The position numbers and the translations under genes are program-made. A stretch of DNA of 64,000 nt from Cornus controversa. Taxonomy: Eukaryota; Streptophyta; Magnoliopsida; Cornales; Cornaceae. The notes under the pieces are model-generated. The model did no database searches, was not told the DNA's origin, and saw nothing but the letters and a program-made list of their open reading frames with translations. Location: contig CM048849.1 of the NCBI GenBank assembly GCA_026545225.1, forward strand, positions 44,478,336-44,542,335, given 5' to 3'. Positions 46,425 through 56,059 of the stretch are shown one piece after another; within the stretch, counting starts at the first letter, position 1; the number at the start of each line of letters is the position of its first letter.

Positions 46425-47302
46425 TAGTTGAGTTTGATCTCCCATTGTTCTCAGATGCATATAATATAGTGAATATTTTGGGCTCCTGTAATGGCTTATT
46501 TTTGTGTATAGTCTTTTTCGGTTCTAATGATTTATTCTTATTCAACCCTACCACTAGACAGTGCAAAGAGCTGCCACAAAGTCATTGTCACAAAGAATCT
46601 TACAACTTCTGTGGGTTTGGTTATGATTCCTCCATTGATGACTACAAGGTAGTGAGAGGTCTTTGCATGTACGGCACGAATCAAATTTCTAGAAGTGACT
46701 GCTTCCAAGTCGAAGTCTATTCAGGAAGAAGCAATTCTTGGAAAAGGATTAAAGATTTACCTCACCAAGAATTTAGTTTCAAAACAAACGGAGCATTTCT
46801 AAATGGGTTTTTACATTGGTTACGACATAAACCGGTTATACGTGGTTCAACACCGTCTATGATTACTTCTTTGGACTTAGAGAAGGAGGAATTCGGGCGA
46901 GTTTCACTGCCCGATTATGGAGATATGGGGACTCGAACTCGAACCCAAAATTTGGTGGTTTTAGAAGGGTTTCTCTGCGTAGTTTGTAGTCACAGTGGAA
47001 GCCAGAGTATATGGTTGATGAAAGAGTATGGCGTGAAGGAGTCTTGGACTAAGTTAATAACCACACCACCTTATCTAATGCATGTGCCAATTATGCCTTT
47101 GTGCATCACAAAGGGTGGTGAAATTATTATGGAAGGGACATTTAAAAGTATTGTCAAGTACAATGTCGAAGAGAAGACATTTAAGGTTCTTTTGGTTAGG
47201 GACTTTGTGAATCAATCATATATGTATGTGGAGAGTTTTGTACCGTTGATTGATAGAGAATCATATATGTATGTGGAGAGTTTTGTACCGTTGATTGATT
47301 GA
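46136..47302 (+). CDS. F-box protein with FBA domain, Asn run and duplicated C-terminus
   Basis: A single-exon gene of 388 residues, of the SCF substrate-receptor type. The start is the ATG giving MAIKVRRNPLPSLPEEM, which aligns with the paralogues. The upstream in-frame codons have no ATG. The F-box is at about residues 9-40 (VPSKSLLRFRCVCKPW). The associated domain has LGSCNGLFLC, LFNPTTRQCKELP, CGFGYDSSIDDYKVVRGL and a VEVYSGRSNSWKRI-like segment. An (AAT)n tract at 46376-46423 codes for 16 asparagines. The last 45-base segment (SYMYVESFVPLID plus RE) is repeated, so the protein ends with two copies. No stop or frameshift was found within the frame. Confidence 0.88.
46376..46423. repeat. 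(AAT)n coding microsatellite
   Basis: Sixteen consecutive Asn codons (two AAC, the rest AAT) between the F-box and the associated domain. It is absent from both paralogues, where the same place reads LLNDNN or FDNNID. Confidence 0.97.
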
Positions 47303-47303
47303 G
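47214..47303 (+). repeat. 45-bp tandem duplication at the F-box gene's 3' end
   Basis: tcatatatgtatgtggagag to gattgat.gagaa is repeated exactly once. The two copies differ at the codon after GAT: AGA in the first, TGA (stop) in the second. Confidence 0.95.
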
Positions 47304-47495
47304 AAATAATAACATTGGAAAGATAGAGTTATTTTCTGTTCACATCTCTTGTTATATATATATGTCTTAATTCTGCATTTGCAATTTATGGTACCGTTTT
47401 GTTTTGAGAAGTATCTGTTTAATTCTGATTTGCATTGCATGGTTTAATTATATACACAATGTAATGTTGCATATGATTTATGGACTTGTAGCACA

Positions 47496-47600
47496 GTGGT
47501 TCACTTGATTTCTGAGCATATCATCCATGACATTCTCTTGCTACTGCTCGTTAAGACTCTGGCTGGCTCGATTCAGGTGTGTTTACGAAAAATGCAACAA
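47496..47600 (+). pseudogene. F-box relic
   Basis: The frame LISEHIIHDILLLLLVKTLA then IQVCLR parallels the F-box (LPEEIILDILLRLPVKSL...CVCK), and the DNA shows about two thirds identity by eye to the gene at 38.5 kb. It merges into LINE-derived sequence after about 47,600. Confidence 0.55.
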
Positions 47601-47639
47601 CTTATTAACTGGTTCGGACTTTCTCAAGAAGCACTTGGA

Positions 47640-48125
47640 CTATCATGTCTATGGACTTGGAATCAACGGGCAATAGTAGTTGGAACATCCCAGGCTGCCT
47701 CCAAAGATTGGTTCCTGCTGAATTCAGGGCCCCCTCCCTTCTACCCAAAATCAACTCAACCAGCTACTCTTTCCTTTGTATCTCTTCACCTACCTTCCAC
47801 CCGGCCTTCTTATCATCTCAAACCTTCCTCCACCTGTTCATTCGTGTCAACTAGTGTGGTTCAAACATAACATACCAAAACATAGTTTCATTCTATGGTT
47901 GGCTGCCCTTGGAAGACTTCCCACAAGGAACATAGCATGTATGTCCTACCTTCCACCACCAAACTCCTGTACTCTTTGTCAGTCTGTCTCAGAATCCCAT
48001 TGTCACTTCTTTTTCTAATGCCAATTCACCTCTACCATATGGAAACATTTTCAAATTTTTTTGAACTTTCAATACAATGTAACTGGATGGCAACCACTTC
48101 TGTCATGGACCTCCTCTAATTGGAA
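47640..48125 (+). pseudogene. L1 LINE zinc-binding (zf-RVT) region fragment
   Basis: VWFKHNIPKHSFILWLAALG then RLPTRN, followed by CTLCQSVSESHCHFFF, is the reverse-transcriptase zinc-binding domain found at the end of plant L1 ORF2. Frames shift between 47,640 and 47,830. The element is cut by the CACTA-like end at 48,156. Confidence 0.82.
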
Positions 48126-48155
48126 CCATCCAGTAAATAACCTCTCCTACAAACT

Positions 48156-48787
48156 CACTACAAGAAATTTGGCCTTTTGCCACAAGTCATTTCATGGCAA
48201 AAAAAAGTATACATTTCGTGGCTGAAACGTATTTGTGACGAGAAAGGTTTCATGGCTCACAGAATGTCATTAGGCACGACTAAAATTTTTTGTGGCAAAA
48301 TGTGAATTATTTTGCCACTTTACATTTTGCCACGAATTTGAACTCGTGGCAAAATAAGTCCTATTGCCAATATGAATGAAATAAATAATACCAAAAATAG
48401 ACTGGCAAATGTTTTTATTACATTTATTTATTTATATATTAATAACTTATTAACAATATGAATGAAATAAATAATACCAAAAATAAAATTTACCACACTA
48501 AAGTGACAATGCAAATATATATATAAATCATGTACAAGTAAAAAGAACCAAAACAATACCATCTGCAACATAAACAAATAAAACCCATCACATTAAAAAA
48601 ACAGTACTAGTATCTAACACCGTTTCAGCTCCATTAATCTGGAAATTTTTTTTGGCTAGTATCCTAAATAGAATGTTCCAGGATCTTAGAGAAAAATGAG
48701 CTATAGAATCCTAAATAAAGAGTTCCCAGATTAGAGACATAAACGTTTTACCACTCGCAATCAAAAAGAGCTTGAATTCTTGTAGTA
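48156..48787. mobile_element. CACTA-like non-autonomous element
   Basis: The left end reads CACTACAAGAAATTTGGCC, the signature terminus of plant CACTA elements, followed by repeated subterminal 'ttgccac' and 'gtggcaaaa' motifs in both directions. The right end, aattcttgtagta, is a degraded mirror. Expected 3-bp duplications do not match (act versus cga), so the right boundary is tentative. A 35-base direct repeat (aatatgaatgaaataaataa...) lies inside at 48367 and 48455. Confidence 0.6.
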
Positions 48788-49140
48788 CGAGCATGTCAAC
48801 AATCTGCAAAATAAAAAATGAATAAGTGCAATTAGTACCTGTGCCAATTTATAAATGAATCCAAAGTTGAATTCTAACATTAATTTATCATAAAAAAAAG
48901 TTTTATGGAGATCAAATTAATAGAAAAACAATTAAAATGCATCAACAATTTATAAAACCAAAGATGCTTGCGCAATACTTTCAAATCAATTAACTTGTAA
49001 AATTTTGCACCACAAATATATCCAAAATATAATTTACATGTTTTAAGAATTATATACAGAAAAACCAAATTATAGTACTAATAGAACCCATCCCTCTCAA
49101 TTTAAGCAACCATCATTGCATATCTAAAGATAAAAAATAA
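48788..49140. other. Intergenic spacer
   Basis: AT-rich, nothing recognised. Confidence 0.4.
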
Positions 49141-49144
49141 CATG

Positions 49145-49706
49145 ACCAGCAATTAGAGCCATCTTGGTCCACTTTATGGCCATTTATCAATTGATCAGCT
49201 TCTTTCCTCCCCAATTGGACCTCATTCCTTGGTAAGCAGCTTCATCAATGGCTCTTCATGGTCTTTTCCCACTGAAATCACTAATCTCATGCCCCAACTG
49301 TCTGATTTGTTGACCCTTCCATCTTTGAATGGATCCCTTCCCCTGGTGGGCATTTCTCCATTTCCCAGACCATCAATTTCCTGTTCCCTCAGCCAATTCT
49401 CTCGCAAACTCACCTTGCATGGTTCCATCATTGCATCCCTAAACACAGCTTCATGTTAGGGTTGGCCATTCTTCATCGACTACCCACCATTGATCACAAA
49501 CCCATGGCTCATCGTCAAATCCCTAACTCATGTGTTCTTTGCCGTAGTGCCCCAGAGTCTCACTCTCATTTTTTTTCCAATGCTCATTTTCCTCAACAAT
49601 ATGGAAATACCTCGAGTTCAAATGCGCGTTCCACATTTCGCCCCCTTCTTGGCCTCACCTTATTGATTGACTTACCATTTACCTTTCACAAAAAAAAAAA
49701 AAAAAA
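49145..49706 (+). pseudogene. L1 LINE 3' end with A-tail
   Basis: Frames give GSLPLVGISPFPRP-type text and then HRLPTIDHKPMAHRQIPNSC followed by VLCRSAPESHSHFF, again the zf-RVT domain. It ends in a 17-base A-run at 49690-49706 after 'ttacctttcac', as expected of a retroposed 3' end. It is 5' truncated and carries stops. Confidence 0.82.
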
Positions 49707-51060
49707 CACTAAACATAGAAAGAGCATCAAAGTGTGCTAGTAGATGTTTGTAAATAGAAAACATGTGCATAATTTAGATATGGGAATAATAACTCCCAAA
49801 TTTTAATAAGAAAAATATAGATTAATATGGTGGTGTCATCATTCTTGTGCCATTTACTGAAATTAATTAGAAATATATAAATTAATATGCAAAACAAGAC
49901 TGCCATGCAACTCATATAATTAGATCAAACTAAGAGAAATGCAAAGCTAACATGTGAAAACAAAATAATAAAATTGCTAAAGCTTGGGAGATGGTAAATA
50001 GAGATCACCTAATTTTACAGAGAGATCAGATTAAGTTAGAGATCACCTAATTTTACAGAGAGATCAGATTAAGTTAGAGATCGCCTGATTTCATGGCAAA
50101 TGTGATATTTGTTGGATGAAACTGCACATGATGCAAAGAAATCCTTTGTATTGTATAGTTACTATTTACTAAAAGTCACTTCATTCTTAAATATAACCCA
50201 ATGTTGTTGCAGTTAAAAGAAATTAAGATAAATTTTTTTCCATTTTAGGGGTGGGGGTAAGATACTAAATTAAAGATTTGTCAAGATCAGATGGAAGGGG
50301 CATGTGAATGTTAGAATAAAATAATCTCTAATAATGATATGATGGAGCATGTGAATGTTTCATCAAAAATTTAAGACCTGAATTTTACTGATTATTTCTT
50401 TGGGCAATCTTCTCAAATATCTAGTGCAGAGCATTCGACTTTTTAGGTGCCTGTGATGGTGATCAGCTATTTAGTCCCATCTCTTTAATTAATACATGTT
50501 TACTTCCAATCAAATTAAAGCAAGAGCTATTAATGTTCTAAACCAAAACCGGTTCCCAAAATTGCTTGACTGTTGCAAGAATATGAATTCAAGAAGTTTT
50601 AAGAGGGTCTACAAAGTACGTATATTTGCTTAGTGTAATTAAGACTAGTTAAGTAAACTAGATTGTGCCATCAAATTATAATAAATGGACTGCGTGAAAT
50701 GTGATTTATTTTTATTATTTTTTTTCAGGAATTAAAGTGTGTAACAAAAGGAGAAAAACCTAATATACAACGTAACAAGACAGTGGATTCCAGAGATTTG
50801 ATTACTCCAAACTCTAGAGACAGTGGTTAGGAACTCAGGATATAAAAAAATTGAAAGGAATTGTTTTCTTCAACTGGGTAATGCCAAACTCAACCTTCAT
50901 GGGAGAGTGGTTAGAGATGTGAGGAAGTAGGAAAAGGCATGAGGAGTTGGCGAAGACAGAAACCATTTGTTGTTTACCACCACCCTATCAAGTTTTTTTT
51001 GGAGATGTTGTAACTCCAGAAAATCTGAGGTCATCAAGGTTAGCCTCCATTAAACAAGCA
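49707..51060. other. Intergenic spacer
   Basis: No gene. Contains a 38-bp tandem duplication at 50001-50091. Confidence 0.5.
50001..50091. repeat. 38-bp tandem repeat, 2.4 units
   Basis: gagatcacctaattttacag and following sequence to aagtta, twice exactly (50001-50038, 50039-50076), then a partial third copy with two changes. Confidence 0.97.
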
Positions 51061-51099
51061 TCAAGGGGGGTCTCTTGCTCATTGCCACCATGTCTTTCA

Positions 51100-52340
51100 T
51101 TGGGGAATCTCACTACGTTAAATCCCCCAATAAAATCCAAGGATGGGAGGATGTTGAAGAAGAAACGTTTTCAATGTCATCCCAAAGCAATTTTCTCTCT
51201 TCAGCACAGTTAGAGACTTAGAGCCATAGATAGATGAAAGTAATGAAGAAACTGGGGATTGTTGGGTCACAGTAAGAAGCTCTGTAATGGATGAGTTGAT
51301 TGGTTGTGTGGATGCTTTGAAGGGACAATTTGTTTGGATCCTAAAGGATCCAAATTCTTCCAAGTGGAGCTGAATCAGAGTTGTTGATCAGAGGCCATTG
51401 AGAAATTGCATCATAAACAGGTTTCTCATTATGGTTTCTAATCTTTGTTTCAATCAGGCCTACAAAATCAAGATGGTTTTCTTGAATCAGGTTTCTAACT
51501 TTTTTTTTGTTTGTTTTGTTTTGTTTTGCAGCCCCTGATATTCCATGCACCAAATATCATTTTACTTGGGTGGTGGTGGTGTTTCAATATCAGCAAAAAA
51601 ACCTTGCGATGGTTTCTTTCTTGGCCTGCATATTATCATTTTGGGCCTTCTTCACTGCTTTTTTTTGCAATTTTCCACTGTTTTTTCCTTGAACCCGGGC
51701 AAAAAAAGTTACTCACTTGATTTTCCATTTGATTGAGGTCACAGGTTTTCTCATGCGTTGATGCACTGCAAAACTCCTTCACAGAAGTTGGGTCACAGGT
51801 TTGGTTCAGGACCTTTAAGCTTCTAGAGATGCTTCCCATGGTGAAATCTTCTTCGTCCTCTAGTTCTGAAAGAATATTGAAACTGTTTGTTGATTGAGAT
51901 GAGTTGGAGCATTCTCTGCTGTGCTGGAGTGAACATGGAGGCAGAACAACTTCAAGTTTGAACTTGTTAAAATCATTGATGGTAAGGGTCTTTGTTTGGG
52001 AAGCTTGGTCTGGGATATATTTGCATGAAGTCTCAGTGTTAGGTATTGGGATTGCACAAAATTTTGGTGTCAAGGTAGAAATATGTTGGATATGGGATGG
52101 ATGTTGGGGTGGAAGTTGGGATGGATTTTGGGGGAAAATTGGGATATTTGGTCATGGATGTTGTTGCAGGTGGTTTTTGAATTTGTGCTCTTGGTTACAC
52201 TGAGATCATGATAATGGTTTTGGTTTTGATGTGGTGAAGGTGCTGTAATAGGTTGATATGAAGTGGATGGGTTTTGTTGGTGGATTGTGGATGGTGTTGT
52301 AGTGTAGGAATTCAGAGACGGACCATGATGTCTCAAAAGA
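51100..52340 (-). pseudogene. L1 LINE 5' part: ORF1 end and endonuclease
   Basis: On the minus strand a degenerate ORF1-like region rich in Ser, Gln and Asn (52336-51636) is followed by the endonuclease start. That start reads VRNLIQENHLDFVGLIETKI then GRIWIL (51553-51341), continued in another frame by SSIYGSKS and ILGFYWG (to 51118), where the family has SFIYG and GDFN. It breaks before the reverse transcriptase. It is opposite in orientation to the other L1 pieces here. Confidence 0.8.
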
Positions 52341-52350
52341 GTACAAAGTA

Positions 52351-52356
<6 letters not shown>

Positions 52357-52392
<36 letters not shown>
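52357..52392. repeat. (AT)n microsatellite
   Basis: About 18 AT units immediately before the duplicated F-box flank. Confidence 0.95.
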
Positions 52393-52395
<3 letters not shown>

Positions 52396-52404
52396 AAATA
52401 AAAG

Positions 52405-52600
52405 ATAATCATATTTATCATATATATAACAAGGTGACAGTTTCCATTAAAAAGAAAAAGGTAGAATCATAAGTTACCTTATTAGTTTTTCAGTGAAAGT
52501 TTCATCTTCGATGGGAAAAGAAGTGACCTTATTATTAGAAAAATATTAATATGATTATAAATATAATATGAACAATCTTGTACTCCCAAATACTGCTTTC
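52405..52600. repeat. Duplicated F-box flank, copy 2
   Basis: Matches 39961-40139 in order and orientation. No F-box sequence remains next to it, so the gene that belonged here was probably lost or replaced by the LINE. Confidence 0.85.
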
Positions 52601-55000
52601 TTAAGGAGGGTGTAGTTAATTAGGATTTGAAAAAATTTTGAAAGACATTTTTTAAGTGACAGATTTATCTGAATTCATGAATTTTTTTAAACTTTTATTA
52701 TAGACTTTCATGGATTTGCATAAATTTCTATTAGAGATTTTGATGAATTTTTATAGACTTGTATCAATTTCTTCAACGTATATTATTTAGGATAAATATC
52801 ATCTACCTCCTTGAGGCCCATCTACCTCCCTTGAGGCTTTTTAACATAATTATTCGAATCTGCAAGTGCGTGATCACCCATTTATCCATAAATTCTTGTA
52901 GTCGTGGTATATACCAAGGAAATACTAAAAAAGGAAAGAAAAATTCTAGTGGGAGCGAATGAGCCGTTTTGAACCGAAAAGACTCATTCCTCGATTGAAA
53001 CAGACCAACAATCAATGTTTTATGGTATGGTACTTTTTGCGGATTCCATCTTTTGGACCCCCTTTAACTGCAGGGGAAATCTATTCAAAACATATTGGCC
53101 AAGACAATTAATCCATCAAAATCTGGTCCCATTTCCCTCCTTCAGCACTGGTCATGAGTTTTTATTTTTTTTCTTTTCACCGGTAAGAAACTCACACACT
53201 CGAATTGTCCCTTTGGGAACTCGAACCTTCTCAAATTCAGGCCATTAGAAAAGAATATACGATTTTGGCATATGTGAAACAATTAATCATTTTAAAAATT
53301 GGCTAAATTTTGTGGTAGTTAAGTAAGAGAAAGACAGTCGAAAAAAGCACTCGAACAGTTCAAATTCCTATTCCGTACATTTTACGATAAATAACTCAAT
53401 TCTTGCTTTGAAAGCTTCATAAGGTTGAGTATATGGATTATTTGATACATATTGTAGTGTTCAGATGCTTCAGAAAAGAAATTAGTTTTTAGCAGAAATG
53501 TGACATTTCATGAGACTATCATTTATATTACATGTAAAATGCTTTCATTTTTTTTTTTTTGTGAACAATAATGACACTCTAAGGTCATATAAATGTTATA
53601 TTATCCCTGAACTATTTTTTGAAACAAGTTATTCCCTCATTATTATTTTCATGCATTATCAATAACTTAATTACTTTTAAAATGAAAAGATCCGAAGCGA
53701 CCCGAAATGACTGTGTTTAAAAAATTTATAAATATTAATGCATTCAAGTAGTATCTCAATGCATTCATGGGATATCATATTGCATGCAAGGTAAACGAAA
53801 CACAAATTTATACGTATTAATGCATTCAAGTAATATCTCAATGCATTGATAGGATATCATATTGCATGCTAGGTAAATCTTGGATATTCGATTTAAAAAA
53901 AAAAAAAAATTCAATATTTATCTTGCCCCCATAAGTCCAGAGATTTACACATTTATTGTTGTTAGTCACTGAAAAAGAGTTTTTTTTGAAAGTTCAAGTT
54001 AATTTATAGATAATATAGAAGGTAAAGTGTTAGAGGCTAAAGGCAATGGGCTTCCAAACATACACGGAAACCCGTGGCCCAATTCCTCAAAGTCAAAATG
54101 AGATACATAAAATACAACCAGGTGCTCTGTGCAACCCCGAGTTTCAAAACCCAACCAAATTGTCGTTTCTAACACATCATTAATTAACCATCCAGAAATT
54201 GAGAATTAGGGATTTTAATTCAATCAAATTTGTTCAAATGATTGAAGCAAATCCCTAATTCATTGATCTGGTGGCCAGGGCAGTGGACGAATCGCAGGAT
54301 CAGGAAACTTCTATTCAACTAGGGCAAGTCTGGTTTGTATCGATTCTTTGAATTACATACATTTCAGCCATTATGAATCAAAGTTATGATTTTGCTGAGC
54401 ACGATTACTTGCGAGCATCATTTATTGCTGTATAATTGAGAGTTACGCTCCAACGAAGTAAAAAATTGCTACCTATAGTCCCAAAATATTAAAATATATA
54501 AGAATATTTAATAAAAGTGAGTTCAAAACAGAGTGAAGGAGAGAGACGGAGAGTATATAATGAGATGCTGGATGATAGAAAAAATAGATGTTGTAGATAA
54601 AGGAGGAAAAAATGTGAGGAATTAGGAGGGAAGAAAAGATAAAACGTTGAAAAGACGGAAAGATTTTTAATTCCCAATTTTTCACAATTATGGGTTAGAT
54701 ATAGCTGGTGTAACGAGTAGAAAAAAACTTAGATTGTGTTACAAGTTTTAGAATCAATTAAATTATTTAGACTCATTATTAAATTTTTATTTATTTATTT
54801 TTCGAAAGGTTAAGCAATGTATATTTATATTCGAAAAATGTATGTACAGTCCAATCAAGGAGAGGCCAATGAGCCGAAGAGAAACCCAAAGAGGGTCCTT
54901 AGGCCGAACATAAACCCAAAGCCCAAACAACTTAAATGGAACAGGAGACCAACCTGGTTAGAGTAAAACAAATTTTTTAAGAAGAGTAATAATATTAATT
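52601..55000. other. Intergenic spacer with possible organelle-like segment
   Basis: Mostly AT-rich. At 52805-53020 an unbroken minus-strand frame of 70 codons (containing SLPLEFFFPFLVFPWYIPRL) stands out from the transposon background and might be organelle-derived. A 74-bp duplication lies at 53722-53877. Nothing else is recognised. Confidence 0.35.
53722..53877. repeat. 74-bp direct duplication
   Basis: aaatttata..tattaatgca and following sequence to aggtaaa at 53722-53795 and 53804-53877, with about seven differences. Confidence 0.95.
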
Positions 55001-55012
55001 TTTTTTATTAAT

Positions 55013-55112
55013 AAATCTATGGACTTTGAAGCTTTAGAAAATAATATTATTAATCTCGATCTTCCATTGATCCCAATTCATTGTTTAAACGTTGTAATGG
55101 CTTGTTATTAAT
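55013..55112 (+). pseudogene. F-box gene fragment
   Basis: aaatctatggactttgaagc and following correspond to the KSMDFEALLNDNNVVNLDL region of the gene at 38.5 kb, reading KSMDFEALENNIINLDLPLI then a degraded match to the GSCNGLL segment. F-box and C-terminal parts are missing. Confidence 0.85.
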
Positions 55113-55627
55113 GTGCTACTCAAATGCCTTGAACTGTCACGTTCCCAATTTAAACACAGAAAAGCCCTTGTTCCATGCTTAAATATGTTGCGCAACACAC
55201 ATATGACATCCCCACCATGCACAAGACCATTGAATAAAATTAAGACTTCTTGCAACACTTTCAATAGTTCACATGAGTTCACAAAATCTACACCATCTAT
55301 TTTCAATTGGTGGGATCCTTAGTGATGTTATTTCTGATAATTTAATTTGTTTTATCCTTTCAATGTAATAAAAGAGTAAATTGGGAAGTTAGATAATTAT
55401 ACAACCATACCCGTATTAACATACCAATTGTTATTGAGACAAATGACTAATTCAACCATACACGTATTATTTTATTTTATGTATTTATTTATTTTAGAAG
55501 AGCCAACAACCATACACGTATTAATTAACATACTATTATTTTGGCATGTATTTTGGAGTACATATATTGTGGAGTATTTTCTTTATTTAGGCATTGTTGG
55601 AGGCCCCTCTAAGCATCTTATTGCAAG

Positions 55628-55635
55628 TATAAATA
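55628..55635 (+). promoter_or_regulatory. TATA box of the small secreted protein gene
   Basis: TATAAATA stands 88 bases before the ATG, a normal distance for a plant gene with a short leader. Confidence 0.6.
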
Positions 55636-55715
55636 GAGATAAAGAGGGAGGAGAGAAAAACACAAAAGAGTGGCTTTGGCAAGAGCCTCCAAGGAAGAAA
55701 GGATTAATAATCTTC

Positions 55716-56009
55716 ATGGCGGTCTTGTTCAGAGTCCTCATTCTTCTCTTTGTTCTCCATATCTTATTTATTCATGGCTCTGCACAACGAAGATTTGATG
55801 CAGGCGGAGGAGGCGGAAGAGGAGGAGGGCCAGGATTGGGTGGCGGGGGCGGGAAAGGGAAAGGAAAGGGAAAAGATGGTGGTTCTAAGGATGATGCTGA
55901 CAGTGCTCCGTATCCTCCGCCACCTCCTTACACTACTCCGCCTCCTCCCCCTTTTGGTCAAGAACCACCACATAAACGTTGTCATAGTAAAACATGCCTC
56001 CGTCATTAA
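55716..56009 (+). CDS. Small secreted glycine- and proline-rich protein (97 residues)
   Basis: I do not recognise the family. The protein begins with a typical signal peptide: MAVLFRVLILLFVLHILFIH, then GSAQ, a likely cleavage site near residue 24. A glycine-rich stretch follows (GGGGGRGGGPGLGGGGG at about 29-45), then the lysine-glycine run KGKGKGKDGG, an acidic KDDAD, the proline-rich PYPPPPPYTTPPPPPFG, and a basic tail with two cysteines (KRCHSKTCLRH). This layout suggests an extracellular or cell-wall protein, or a precursor of a secreted peptide whose C-terminal cysteines could form a loop. This is inference. A longer frame upstream (from 55428) is open but lacks a signal. The chosen ATG fits the TATA box and the signal. 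An AATAAA lies about 35 bases after the stop. GC content is well above its surroundings. Confidence 0.75.
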   Translation: MAVLFRVLILLFVLHILFIHGSAQRRFDAGGGGGRGGGPGLGGGGGKGKGKGKDGGSKDDADSAPYPPPPPYTTPPPPPFGQEPPHKRCHSKTCLRH

Positions 56010-56044
56010 ATGTGCTTAATTCTGTAACTAAATGTCTGTCCTGA

Positions 56045-56053
56045 ATAAATAAA
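56045..56053 (+). terminator. Possible polyadenylation signal of the small secreted protein gene
   Basis: aataaataaa, 35-45 bases after the stop codon. No other 3'-end signal was examined. Confidence 0.4.
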
Positions 56054-56059
56054 GTGTGT

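Noticed and set aside
55428-55715. N-terminal extension of the small secreted protein
   Set aside because: It is open but starts upstream of the TATA box, has no signal peptide at its start, and would bury the signal-like segment inside the protein.
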